Shown here piece after piece: positions 6,975 to 14,924 of a stretch of 64,000 nucleotides of DNA. Below the pieces are notes generated by a model, which was not told where the DNA came from, made no database searches, and worked only from the letters and a program-made list of their open reading frames with translations. The DNA is from Bacillota bacterium (GTDB lineage Bacteria; Bacillota; UBA4882; UBA8346): NCBI GenBank assembly GCA_029974635.1, contig JARKQY010000048.1:166853-230852 (forward strand), read 5' to 3'. The stretch's first letter is position 1; the number at the start of each line of letters is the position of its first letter. The position numbers and the translations under genes were made by a program.

Positions 6975-8633
6975 TTAAAAAGGTAAATCATGTGGGTCTT
7001 CAAGTTGCGCTTCACTGGTTTCAAAGGGGTCGCCGGTATCCTCCTTGGGTAACAGCCGCCCGGTTTCCTTGTCGTACTGTAAAACGTCCGCCAGTCCGGT
7101 ACTGCCGAAAAGCCGGTTTTTCAAAATCCGTACCAGGGCAATATCCGGCGTATCCGATTGTTGATTCCGCTCTAGGCCGATGATGTTGTCGGAGAGTTGC
7201 TTGATCGAGCCGGAACCGCGAAGTTGGTTAAGCGTAACCCGTCCGCCCTCCTCATGCGGGGTCTTATCCGGTACTTTTAGATGGGAAATGAGCAGCATCC
7301 CCACGCCGGTATTCTCGACCAGGGAACGCAGGGCAGTCATCAGATTGTCGATAATCCGCCGCTCCTCGCCGACTTCGATACCGGAGACGACAATCGAAAC
7401 ATGGTCAAGCACAATGAAGTCCACCCCGCAGCCCAACGCTAGGAACTTCATCTTGGCGATTAGGTTGCTGCTTTCCAGGGAGCCGAAATGGTCATAAAGA
7501 AAAAGACGGTCATTCGCGACCGTCCGGCTGTATGATTTTTCAAAGTCTTCCGCAGGAACCAGTTTTCGGTTTAAAAATAATTCTCCCAAAGGGACGTTCA
7601 AGTCAATCGCCATCATTCTCAGGGCCGACTTTTTGACGGCTTCCTCCAGGGCGATATAGCCGATTTTGAGATGATGAAAAGTCATCAGATAATAAGCCAA
7701 TTCCCTTGCCAGAGTGGATTTGCCGATGCCGGAACCGGCTGTAATGGTGGTCAGTTCCGCTTTCCGCAAGCCTCTAAGCATTTTGTTCAGTTCCGGGTAG
7801 GGCGTATCAAAGCAAAATAAATCTTCCTCTTTCAACAATTCTTCCAGGGATAACTCGCCGCCTTCAATAATGCCGTCCGGTCGGTATACCTTGGCGGCAA
7901 AGACGGCTTCGGCGATGTCCTTGCCTTTGTCGGCCTGCAACATCTCGTTAGCGTCCTTGTAGGGGGCGAAGCTGGCAATCTTGACCTTGCCGGGCGTGAA
8001 CAAGGCGGCGCACTCTTCAGCGGCTTCGCGCCCCGGTTCGTCGTTATCAAAAGCAATCACGATTTCTTCGAAAGTTTCCAGGAATTCTAACTGCTGTGAT
8101 AAATATTTTTTGGCCGACTGTGCGCCGTTTGGAACGGAAACCACCGGCCACCTTAGATTAAAAACTTGGGAGACTGACATACAGTCAATCTCCCCCTCGG
8201 TGATGACGATTCTTTTTCCGCCCGTATTCCGCCACAAATGCTGCCCGAATAACTCCATATTTTTGGAATCGCCCATCCAGGAAAATTCCTTACCGGCAGT
8301 TCGCAGGTGCTGGGCTACGATATTCCCGTTTTTATAATAATTAGCTATCTGGACATTCTGGCCTTGGTGGATTCCAAACTGATAATTGAACTTCTGGCAG
8401 GTCTCCTCGGTGATTTTCCGTTTCTCAAGCGCTTTTATCCAGCCTGAGTTGATTAAACCTTCCACGCGCCGCCTCCTTCCGGGTTGGTCGTCTTTTCCGT
8501 CAGTCCTTCCGTAGTCCCCACATTTAAAGCAGTAATAAGTGTCATTGTCATAAATCGCCCTGGCGTCACTGCTGCCGCAACAGTCGCAGGAAGTGGAGTA
8601 CAGATACTTCCCTTTATCCCTCGAAATGCTCAT
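6975..8633 (-). CDS. primase-helicase (T7 gp4-like)
   Basis: The 552-residue protein begins with a zinc-binding primase module, CDCCGSSDARAIYDNDTYYC plus FKC. Next come a TOPRIM segment VITEGEIDCMSVSQVF with FDNDEPGREAAEECA, and a RecA-like hexameric helicase with Walker A GSGIGKSTLARE near residue 305 and Walker B DFIVLDHVSIV. The C-terminus is acidic, as in T7, where it contacts the polymerase. Length is close to T7 gp4A (566). The start overlaps the upstream gene by 20 bp and its own SD is weak, which suggests translational coupling. Confidence 0.96.
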   Translation of the reverse strand: MSISRDKGKYLYSTSCDCCGSSDARAIYDNDTYYCFKCGDYGRTDGKDDQPGRRRRVEGLINSGWIKALEKRKITEETCQKFNYQFGIHQGQNVQIANYYKNGNIVAQHLRTAGKEFSWMGDSKNMELFGQHLWRNTGGKRIVITEGEIDCMSVSQVFNLRWPVVSVPNGAQSAKKYLSQQLEFLETFEEIVIAFDNDEPGREAAEECAALFTPGKVKIASFAPYKDANEMLQADKGKDIAEAVFAAKVYRPDGIIEGGELSLEELLKEEDLFCFDTPYPELNKMLRGLRKAELTTITAGSGIGKSTLARELAYYLMTFHHLKIGYIALEEAVKKSALRMMAIDLNVPLGELFLNRKLVPAEDFEKSYSRTVANDRLFLYDHFGSLESSNLIAKMKFLALGCGVDFIVLDHVSIVVSGIEVGEERRIIDNLMTALRSLVENTGVGMLLISHLKVPDKTPHEEGGRVTLNQLRGSGSIKQLSDNIIGLERNQQSDTPDIALVRILKNRLFGSTGLADVLQYDKETGRLLPKEDTGDPFETSEAQLEDPHDLPF

Positions 8634-9036
8634 GGCTGACTTTATCCTGATATAAAACCGCCTCCCGGTTCTGCGGAATAACCGAGATATAACCCTTGAT
8701 TTTGATGGGCACTACCGGTTTGCCGAACAATTCCTTAACCCAGACGGAATCGGATTGCGCCGCAGTTTGCGGTTGGGTCTCATGTTTCATCCAGTAACCG
8801 TAAGCGCAGAGCTTCCCATATACGTCCACACCCAAAACAATGGTTTCCGGTTTCAGTCCCTCCAAAGCCAGACTGGAACACTGGTTCAATACTTCACGGA
8901 AGATAAGCTCTATTTCTTCACTGGTGGCGGTTAAATCGAAAGACCGCAACGCAATAACACTAACCCCCTGCATTGCCTCCAGGCCAAATGGCGAGGTAAT
9001 GTTTACCGGCTTCGCCACAGTCAGTTGATAGGTCAT
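8614..9036 (-). CDS. unknown phage protein
   Basis: I do not recognise this 140-residue protein. It has no membrane segment and no obvious catalytic motif. Predicted content is mixed: strands in TYQLTVAKPVNITSP, a helix around SEEIELIFREVLNQC and strands toward the C-terminus. The ATG follows GGGAGGAGATGAA, a very strong SD. It is the first gene after the 9057-9081 terminator and overlaps primase-helicase, so the pair may share an undetected promoter in the 45-bp gap. Confidence 0.7.
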   Translation of the reverse strand: MTYQLTVAKPVNITSPFGLEAMQGVSVIALRSFDLTATSEEIELIFREVLNQCSSLALEGLKPETIVLGVDVYGKLCAYGYWMKHETQPQTAAQSDSVWVKELFGKPVVPIKIKGYISVIPQNREAVLYQDKVSHEHFEG

Positions 9037-9056
9037 TTCATCTCCTCCCTCCGTCG

Positions 9057-9081
9057 TAAAAAATGGGGCTTTATCAGCCCC
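9057..9081 (-). terminator. intrinsic terminator inside the phage replication cluster
   Basis: On the minus strand GGGGCT pairs with AGCCCC around the loop GATAA and is followed directly by ATTTTTTAC. It begins right after the stop codon of the HTH gene at 9082. This is a textbook Rho-independent terminator in the middle of an otherwise continuous gene series. Confidence 0.85.
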
Positions 9082-9303
9082 TTATTTCACGTACTCCGCT
9101 TCTTCCTTCACCAACTGGTACGTCGCGTAACGCTTATTATTCAGGCTTGTCTTCATGGTAGTCTTAATGAGATAACCCTCTTGGCGCAGGCGAAAAATGT
9201 GATACTGCAAGCTGAGAGTTCCATATTCAAAGTAAGCCTCTAACGGGGTAATCGTATAGCCGGTCAATAAATGGTTCAGAATCATCCTTTTTTGTGACAT
9301 TTC
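9082..9303 (-). CDS. small winged-helix DNA-binding protein
   Basis: The chosen ATG at 9301-9303 lies behind AAAGGAGCGTAACTGAA and gives 73 residues, MSQKRMILNHLLTGYTITPL onward. A longer reading to 9402 overlaps the endonuclease gene with no SD. The pattern ILNHLLTGYTITPLEAYFEY-x-LSLQYHIFRLRQEGYLI matches the short HTH proteins of phages that recall ArsR/DUF-type winged helices. It could regulate transcription, but it lies mid-operon rather than beside the integrase, so a lysogeny repressor role is doubtful. Confidence 0.72.
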   Translation of the reverse strand, partial: EMSQKRMILNHLLTGYTITPLEAYFEYGTLSLQYHIFRLRQEGYLIKTTMKTSLNNKRYATYQLVKEEAEYVK

Positions 9304-9305
9304 AG

Positions 9306-9752
9306 TTACGCTCCTTTTTTCATGGTTTTTCGTTTTTTCTCGCAAATCCAGGCATCCGGGATGGAACCTTTGGCAAACTGAAAACCGTTCTTCTGGCACC
9401 ACATGGCGTAGGTCGTGTCGGAGTTCTTGTTGATTTTCTGATTTGGATTGACAAAGACGAATCGGATATCCAGGTCGGGGTGCTGCTGTTTTACCAGGAG
9501 ATGTTTCTGGCGGTCGGCGGTGACGAACCGTCCTTTGGATTCCACGATAATTCCATTAGGAAGGATAAAATCAGGGGTATAACTCCGGGTTTTGGCGGGC
9601 TGTTCAAAGATAATCCGCATCGATTCATAACCGTAGGCGATTCCTTTCGCGTCTAACTCCGCGCCAATCTTTTCTTCCAGCCCCGACCGATACCCGTTTT
9701 TAAGTCCGTGAGCCAAGCGTTCCGCCTCCGAAGCGGTTGACTTCTTTTTCAA
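9306..9752 (-). CDS. endonuclease I / Holliday junction resolvase (T7 gp3-like)
   Basis: The 148-residue protein follows T7 endonuclease I closely: RSGLEEKIGAELDAKGIAYG, then YTPDFILPNGIIVESKGRF, DRQKHLLVKQQHPDLDIRFV and a C-terminal FAKGSIPDAWI. The acidic and lysine residues that bind metal in T7 (Glu in SGLEEK, Asp in TPDF, Glu and Lys in VESKG) are all present, so it should be active. It resolves branched DNA and breaks down host DNA. The start is a TTG at 9750-9752 behind AAGGAGGCAACCTGA. Confidence 0.95.
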   Translation of the reverse strand: MKKKSTASEAERLAHGLKNGYRSGLEEKIGAELDAKGIAYGYESMRIIFEQPAKTRSYTPDFILPNGIIVESKGRFVTADRQKHLLVKQQHPDLDIRFVFVNPNQKINKNSDTTYAMWCQKNGFQFAKGSIPDAWICEKKRKTMKKGA

Positions 9753-9765
9753 TCAGGTTGCCTCC

Positions 9766-10437
9766 TTAAAAGTCTTCGTTCTCGTCAACCGGAGCGGCGT
9801 CGGTCGCTTCGCTTTCATCATTGTTTAAGGAATCGTCTTCAAGTTCCGCATACTCATAACCATCTTCCTTATCAAAGCCGTAGTCGGTGGCTTTACCGCC
9901 TCTCGAAACAAGGTCTAATACTTGAACCGCGTTTAACCGGAGAGATACGCCGCATTGTTTGGTCGCGGGCATAAAATAAAGACTGGGAGAGAAGTTAACC
10001 TTGATAATGCTGCCGCCGTAAATGATGACCGTGTTTTTGACGGGTTTGCCTTTCGCGTCAAAGAGTTTCGGGGCCAAAGTTATGGTCTTGCCGGTCTTCT
10101 TAGAAGTAACCTTGGCGGGCATCTTGAACTTAAACTCAATATTGCCGGTCTCATTGCCGTCTTCGTCGGTTTCCCTGGAATACGGTTCGACCTTCTGAAT
10201 CTTCTTGATTTCCGCGACCTTCTTCTTTTCTTTGAGTTCTTCTACCGCTTTCTGATAAGTTTCCTCCGCCATTTCATCAAGCTGTTCCATCAAGCTTTGC
10301 GCTTCGTCTTCGGGAACCAAAAGATTCACCGTATAAACACCATCCGCCGCGAACTTGGTATTGGGGTTATTCAGCCAGGGGAACTTGGCTGTCCCTCTAG
10401 GGGTGGTGATTTTAACGACCTTCTTTTTGTCTGCCAT
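9766..10437 (-). CDS. single-stranded DNA-binding protein (T7 gp2.5-like)
   Basis: The 223-residue protein has the gp2.5 plan: an OB-fold with PRGTAKFPWLNNPNTKF at the start, TITLAPKLFDAKGKPV in the core and an acidic tail ending ENEDF. In T7 the acidic tail and its terminal Phe contact DNA polymerase and the primase-helicase, so conservation of that end suggests the same replisome contacts. The ATG at 10435-10437 follows AAGGAGCGTTTTTAAGA. It lies at the T7 position between RNA polymerase and endonuclease I. Confidence 0.93.
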   Translation of the reverse strand: MADKKKVVKITTPRGTAKFPWLNNPNTKFAADGVYTVNLLVPEDEAQSLMEQLDEMAEETYQKAVEELKEKKKVAEIKKIQKVEPYSRETDEDGNETGNIEFKFKMPAKVTSKKTGKTITLAPKLFDAKGKPVKNTVIIYGGSIIKVNFSPSLYFMPATKQCGVSLRLNAVQVLDLVSRGGKATDYGFDKEDGYEYAELEDDSLNNDESEATDAAPVDENEDF

Positions 10438-10440
10438 TTC

Positions 10441-10660
10441 TTAAAAACGCTCCTTCTTAAATGGATTTTGATTATCGCCATTAGCCTCAAAGGAAACCGA
10501 GACCAAATCGTTGGGAGTCAGACCGTCTTCAAAGGCTTCCATGATGAATTCCGGCAGCAGTCCTTCCCGGAGTAAATCGCCGTAAGCGTGCGTCCAGCGG
10601 CAACGGTTCGCCTTTCAGCCAGTAATGATAGGCGCGGTAAACCAGATAACGTATCCTCAT
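10441..10660 (-). pseudogene. small phage gene broken by a frameshift
   Basis: From the ATG at 10658-10660 the minus strand reads MRIRYLVYRAYHYWLKGEPL then PLD, after which that frame drifts into unlikely sequence and stops at 10529. The +1 frame continues from the same point as HAYGDLLREGLLPEFIMEAF, EDGLTPNDLVSVSFEANGDN and ends at the TAA at 10441-10443, four bases before the SSB start. A single-base change near 10590 would join them into one protein of about 72 residues. It may be a true mutation, a sequencing error or programmed frameshifting. The SD AGAGGAGA is about 14 bases from the ATG. It lies between the polymerase and SSB genes, where T7 has gp1.1-gp2-type small genes. Confidence 0.6.
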
Positions 10661-10690
10661 GTGTAATTAAAATTCTCCTCTCGGTTTAAC

Positions 10691-10705
10691 ATTCGCTTCG
10701 TAATG
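10691..10705 (-). promoter_or_regulatory. repeated phage motif CATTACGAAGCGAAT (copy after RNA polymerase gene)
   Basis: Three bases after the RNA polymerase stop codon the minus strand carries CATTACGAAGCGAAT, identical over 15 bp to a motif just upstream of the RNA polymerase gene. It lies in the 5' leader of the frameshifted gene and SSB. A promoter for the phage enzyme, an operator or an RNA-processing site are all possible. Confidence 0.45.
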
Positions 10706-10708
10706 TAT

Positions 10709-13135
10709 TTAGGCAAAAAAATACCGTGATTGGCGCACCTCCTCTAAATTCAACTTGCCTTTCACAGGTAGCGGTGGCAGTTCCTTGGCGATATCCAGCG
10801 GAAGCTGGGCTGTCAATTCGTCCCGGAACCGCTGCAACACATCGTAATCGGAGTATTGTTTAATAAAGGCTTCCCGTAACAGATAAGCCAAACGGTCGGT
10901 ATCACAGGCGTGCGTCCCATAACTGTCGTGTATCATCGAAAAGTTGCTGATTCCTTCATCCAGACAAAGATTCACGGTCAGCATCAAGTGGGACGCATCC
11001 AGGGAATGGATGAAATTCGGGCTGACCCCGCTTGCTTGCTTGACTTTATCAATCTCCCCGGTATCGATATTCAGGCCCAACCGGATATAAACACCGCCCC
11101 AGTAAGTATCGATTCGCTTCAGCCGTTGTTTGATATATTCCTGGTGGGGTTGGAATCCCGCCGGAGTCGTCCAGCGGATGGGCACTTTAGCCTTGGAAGC
11201 CACTCTGGCCGCCTCTTGCAGCCAATCCATGGCCTTACGGGCGGCAATCACCACTTCGCCGATGGCCTCATAAAGCCGCTTACCTAAATACCGGCTGGGG
11301 GCGAAGTTGTCCTCAACTTCCAAATACTTGGCAGCCTGGGTATCCCGTTTCTCAAGCTCCATCATCAGTTGGTCTTTCAGTCCGTAGAGTTTTGCCCCGT
11401 AGGGGGTGGTCATCACGCCGCGCTTGGTAATGCCCCGGTCAATCTTACCCAGCCAGATTCGGGCGTTTTCATCCCCGGCGGCGGCATCGGCCTCCACCGT
11501 CCGATTCAAGACCTTGGCAACCTCGGCGTAAATGTCCTGCGGTTTCTCCTGCGGCACCAGATTGACCGCTTTACCGCCGACTTCATCCAGGAGCAGCGCG
11601 CTGAAGTTTTGCAGGCCGTTGCATGTCCCGTCCAGGGCTATTGGTAAATGGGACGCAAAGCTTTCGCCTTCACGCCTATAGCCCGTCCATTCATGACAGG
11701 CCGCCAAAAACTGAAACGGGTCGTCGGCCTCACACCAGAAACGTTGTCCATCCAATGGGTTCGCCACCGAATCGAGGATGAATGCTTCATGGTCTAAAAC
11801 CCACTGTTCCCGCTCCTCGAAGCTGGCCTTATCATAACCGAACTTGTTGGCAAGCTGTATCGCCAGCCAGAACGCGCCCCGTTTACCAAGCGGCTTGCCT
11901 GCGGCGAATTCAATCAGCGCTTTCCCGGAATCGTCGGCCTGGGGGTTGATGAAGCTCTGCACCGGATAAAGCCTGCCGCGCCAGTCCAGCGTCCAGACGA
12001 AAAAGATTTCTGCTTCATCCTTGAACTTTTCCGCCAGCCAGATTTTTTGATTGACATTTAAACGTTTGGACGCTTCCCGGATTCGCCGGTCATAAACCTT
12101 CTTTGCTTCCAGTTTCCACGCCTTAACCACTTCGGGGCTTGATTGCCTTAACAGTTCAAATTCGGCGTCGGCCTTCCAGGGAGTCTCCGGCAACGGCTCC
12201 TCATATTTATCCGGCAGGTTGCCCAGTCCGTTTCCCGTCTCCCATGCCTGTTTCAATACTTCCAGAATGAACCGGTTAATCCGCCAGGGAGTTCTTTGCA
12301 GTCCGTTAATAGCCCGGTATACCAAAGGCATTGGATGGTCGGCAAGGTCAAAGAGGACTTTGTTATGGCGGGTTTTTATCAGCTTGAATTTCAAGGTGGC
12401 CTGATTGCTGAGGTATCCGCCGCCAAAGGTGGTTTCCCAGTCTTTCGGCGGGACAACCATCGGCATGAACAGGGGGTTGAGCAATTCGCACTTGGTATGG
12501 TGGTCATTTACCCAAAGCGTAGTTTCTTCCGTGGCCTGTAGATAGTACTGGCCCCTACCGGTGCTGACTTTTTCGATTAAACCCGTGCTTTCGATAAACA
12601 AGTCGATTAATTTGATTCCGATATGCAACCTATCAACTTCTGTCCATTCCGTATCCTCAATACCCAGTTTCCGTTTAGCGCGCATGATGACGGCCCGACG
12701 GTGGCCTTGGTGGACGGTCTTCAGATTTTCTTCCACTTTATAAAGATAGTTGGGTTGTTCCTTTTTAAACTTCTTATACTCCAGATGGTCGTTTAACATC
12801 CCGGCCAGAGAAATGGCAACCCGCTGCACAGGTTCTTTGACGGAAGAAATGGCGTTAATCAGCCGTTTGGCAGTGATATACGCCAGTTCTTCATCGTCGA
12901 ACTGGTGGAAGAATTTCCGGGTATCGACCAGTCTGCCGCCGCCTTTTTGGGGTAATTTAAACAAGCGGATGGCTTCGGACATCGGCTTGATACAGCGCAT
13001 CATTAACGCCAATCCTGGCGGCAAGTCGGACAGGTCGGACTCCCGTGTCTGTTCCCGGTACTTTTTAATGCCAATCTCAATGCCTTCTTCCTCAAGCTCT
13101 AGTTGCCGCTTGATTTTGTCCTCATCCAACTGCAC
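10709..13135 (-). CDS. single-subunit DNA-directed RNA polymerase (T7 gp1-like)
   Basis: The 808-residue enzyme carries all diagnostic motifs of T7 RNA polymerase: LDWRGRLYPVQSF (T/DxxGR), ALDGTCNGLQNFSALL with the first catalytic Asp, ITKRGVMTTPYGAK with the O-helix Lys and Tyr, and FSMIHDSYGTHA with the second catalytic Asp. The C-terminus ends YFFA, close to the FAFA foot of T7. It is about 75 residues shorter than T7, mainly in the N-terminal promoter-binding half. It should transcribe the phage genes from its own promoters, independently of host sigma factors. Translation starts at a GTG (13133-13135) behind AAAGGAGGG. The gene is flanked by two identical copies of a 15-bp motif. Confidence 0.97.
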   Translation of the reverse strand: MQLDEDKIKRQLELEEEGIEIGIKKYREQTRESDLSDLPPGLALMMRCIKPMSEAIRLFKLPQKGGGRLVDTRKFFHQFDDEELAYITAKRLINAISSVKEPVQRVAISLAGMLNDHLEYKKFKKEQPNYLYKVEENLKTVHQGHRRAVIMRAKRKLGIEDTEWTEVDRLHIGIKLIDLFIESTGLIEKVSTGRGQYYLQATEETTLWVNDHHTKCELLNPLFMPMVVPPKDWETTFGGGYLSNQATLKFKLIKTRHNKVLFDLADHPMPLVYRAINGLQRTPWRINRFILEVLKQAWETGNGLGNLPDKYEEPLPETPWKADAEFELLRQSSPEVVKAWKLEAKKVYDRRIREASKRLNVNQKIWLAEKFKDEAEIFFVWTLDWRGRLYPVQSFINPQADDSGKALIEFAAGKPLGKRGAFWLAIQLANKFGYDKASFEEREQWVLDHEAFILDSVANPLDGQRFWCEADDPFQFLAACHEWTGYRREGESFASHLPIALDGTCNGLQNFSALLLDEVGGKAVNLVPQEKPQDIYAEVAKVLNRTVEADAAAGDENARIWLGKIDRGITKRGVMTTPYGAKLYGLKDQLMMELEKRDTQAAKYLEVEDNFAPSRYLGKRLYEAIGEVVIAARKAMDWLQEAARVASKAKVPIRWTTPAGFQPHQEYIKQRLKRIDTYWGGVYIRLGLNIDTGEIDKVKQASGVSPNFIHSLDASHLMLTVNLCLDEGISNFSMIHDSYGTHACDTDRLAYLLREAFIKQYSDYDVLQRFRDELTAQLPLDIAKELPPLPVKGKLNLEEVRQSRYFFA

Positions 13136-13164
13136 GAAATAAACCCTCCTTTAAAGAATTTTAA

Positions 13165-13179
13165 TTCGCTTCGTAATGG
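13165..13179 (-). promoter_or_regulatory. repeated phage motif CATTACGAAGCGAAT (copy before RNA polymerase gene)
   Basis: The motif sits 30 bp upstream of the GTG start of the RNA polymerase gene on the same strand and matches the copy at 10691-10705 over 15 bp. It is followed by TAAAATTC and the strong SD. A good host -35/-10 pair was not found at usual spacing. Confidence 0.45.
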
Positions 13180-13199
13180 TTATGGGCATAAAAAACCCG

Positions 13200-14327
13200 T
13201 CAAGTAAAGGTAGCGGTGATTGACTTTCTACCGTTCATGACGATGATTTGGGGATTAGTACCGCCGCTGATGGCTCCCGACCAACCGGTGAAGGTATGTC
13301 CGACATTGGGGACAGCCGTCACTGTTACTGCTTCACCTTCCGAATAACTTGCTTTGTCGGGGTTTTTGGTAATGGTGCCGCCACCAGCCGCGCCAGAAAT
13401 GAAGGTATCCAAAAGATAAGCGTGACGGAGAATCAGCCACCTATCCAGTAAATCGTAACCGGGATCGGAGTAAACCGCTGGGTTGGCCAGCCTATCCAGT
13501 CGAATCTCCTCTTTATAGGCATCTTTCATGACGGTCTTTAAATCGTCGGTGGTAATGGCCGCCTTCAGCCCGACATTGAAGTCGGCGCAATCCACATAAA
13601 GGCTGTGATTGTATACCCAGCCGGAACCATTGGCGATAGCCAGTTTCCGTTCCCGGACAATCTCTTTATAGCTGGCAGTCGCCGCATCGGCTCGCTTATT
13701 GGCAACTATCTTCATCCGTTCCACTTCCAAGGTCTTGGGGTCTTTAGCCTGAGTAAAGGTCACAGTGGCCGCATTTATCTGGTCTTTGACCGCCTGCGAA
13801 ATGGACCCGTTCTGGACGGAAATATCAAACAGCAAGGCAAAAGCCTGTTCCGACCAGAAACCGAATTCCTTGAACCAGGCCAAAGCCTGGTCGTAAAACC
13901 ACTGAGCGGCATCAACCTGATAACCTTGGCAGGCGTCGGATACGCCAACATCATGCAAGATTTGTTTCCAGGGTTGAATGACATCGTGTTTATTGGTGCT
14001 GGGGTCGGCGGTGATTAAGGAAATGGAATCGCCCCAGGCTACTTTTTGTGCGGTGGAATAATTGAAGCAGACGTTATAAAACTCTTGATACCGTGAACCA
14101 AGCGCGTCTCGCATGAACAGATTCTGGTTGTTGAACATGTTTTGGAATATCGGGGTGGCTGACTCCCAGCCGAAATTATACTGTAACACACCAAAGCTGA
14201 TTCCCATATTGTCGAAGTTTCCGGCCACCCTGCCAAAGCATTCAGGAGAAGTTAGAGAAGTTTCAAACATACCGGTGATACCCATGACATTCTTCTTGAG
14301 TTGCGTGTATTGCCCCGTTAAACCCAC
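13200..14327 (-). CDS. phage cell-wall hydrolase with C-terminal bacterial-repeat domain
   Basis: The 375-residue protein has an N-terminal segment, FETSLTSPECFGRVAGNFD then NMGISFGVLQYNFG, like the opening of lysozyme/chitosanase-fold peptidoglycan hydrolases of phages, where an Asn-Phe-Asp and Gly-x-Ser-x-Gly-x-Leu-Gln-x-Asn pattern recurs. About 60 residues at the C-terminus (GEAVTVTAVPNVGHTFTGWS onward, ending in RKSITATF) form a bacterial-repeat (InlB/Flg_new-type) module that probably binds the cell surface. No signal peptide is seen, as for holin-dependent endolysins. With the adjacent peptidase it would form a lysis pair, although a virion or exported role is not excluded. Catalytic residues cannot be named safely. 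Confidence 0.65.
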   Translation of the reverse strand: MGLTGQYTQLKKNVMGITGMFETSLTSPECFGRVAGNFDNMGISFGVLQYNFGWESATPIFQNMFNNQNLFMRDALGSRYQEFYNVCFNYSTAQKVAWGDSISLITADPSTNKHDVIQPWKQILHDVGVSDACQGYQVDAAQWFYDQALAWFKEFGFWSEQAFALLFDISVQNGSISQAVKDQINAATVTFTQAKDPKTLEVERMKIVANKRADAATASYKEIVRERKLAIANGSGWVYNHSLYVDCADFNVGLKAAITTDDLKTVMKDAYKEEIRLDRLANPAVYSDPGYDLLDRWLILRHAYLLDTFISGAAGGGTITKNPDKASYSEGEAVTVTAVPNVGHTFTGWSGAISGGTNPQIIVMNGRKSITATFT

Positions 14328-14362
14328 TGTTTTGCTCCTTTCATTATCTTCTAAGGATGGTG

Positions 14363-14779
14363 CTACTTTTCAGGCGGCCTTTTTCCGGCCTTCAAATCAG
14401 CAATCGCCAACCCGAAGGTATATTGAAAATGAGGATAATCCCGCAGGCGGGGAAAATCACCACCCCAGGTGAGTCCGACTTGCTTGCCAATCACACCGAC
14501 TTTTTTAAATAGGTCTAATCTATCCCAGGCGCATTGCCCGTTGATAACCGGGGCACAATCATAAGCCAGTCCATAATTATGGTACGAAGAACCGCCTTTG
14601 GCGTTGGTGACAATCTTGCCGGGAGTCGTCCGTCCTTGCGCGTAAAGCTTGTCCTGTTCCTCAAATGTCCGGTAGGTGCTGAAAATGGTGATGTCAATAC
14701 CAGCCTCCTTACATTTTTTGATGTGCTCGGTCGCCAGCTTTTGCAAGTGGGGATGTAAATCAGTGAATTTGTTACCCAT
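14363..14779 (-). CDS. M15-family D,D/L,D-endopeptidase endolysin
   Basis: The 138-residue protein has the zinc-peptidase signature of VanY/L-alanyl-D-glutamate peptidases: SYHNYGLAYDCAP (first His and Asp ligands) and DYPHFQYTFG (second His), after the conserved STYRTFEEQDKLYAQGRT substrate-binding segment. It should cut peptide stems of peptidoglycan during lysis, as the T5 endolysin does. The ATG follows GGAGTAAGCT. It is the first gene behind the candidate phage promoter at 14901-14915. No signal peptide or holin is visible nearby. Confidence 0.9.
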   Translation of the reverse strand: MGNKFTDLHPHLQKLATEHIKKCKEAGIDITIFSTYRTFEEQDKLYAQGRTTPGKIVTNAKGGSSYHNYGLAYDCAPVINGQCAWDRLDLFKKVGVIGKQVGLTWGGDFPRLRDYPHFQYTFGLAIADLKAGKRPPEK

Positions 14780-14814
14780 AGCTTACTCCTTTGCCAATGT
14801 CTTTCTCAATATTA

Positions 14815-14823
14815 ATTCGCTTC
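14815..14823 (-). promoter_or_regulatory. short copy of the GAAGCGAAT phage motif
   Basis: On the minus strand GAAGCGAATTAATATT lies 36 bp ahead of the endopeptidase ATG. The GAAGCGAATTAA part matches the copy upstream of the RNA polymerase gene; the left half (CATTAC) is not conserved. It is a weaker third member of the set. Confidence 0.35.
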
Positions 14824-14894
14824 CAGATACAAATGACTAAGGTTATTGATAATAGCCAAAGCTAAAGGAAAATCTATCCTGTGTTTTTGCTTCG

Positions 14895-14915
14895 GCTATT
14901 CTATGGTGGTGGGGT
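14895..14915 (-). promoter_or_regulatory. candidate phage RNA polymerase promoter (copy 2)
   Basis: The minus strand reads ACCCCACCACCATAGAATAG. Fifteen bases (14901-14915) are identical to 3297-3311. The CAC and ATAG cores match the T7 promoter at -7 to -5 and -3 to +1, putting +1 at 14901. It lies between the integrase terminator and the first lysis gene, thus ahead of the whole phage gene series. Confidence 0.55.
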
Positions 14916-14924
14916 GGTGTCCCG

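Noticed and set aside
9082..9303. Winged-helix protein as lysogeny repressor
   Set aside because: It lies in the middle of the replication cluster, is very short and has no divergent promoter or operator set beside the integrase.
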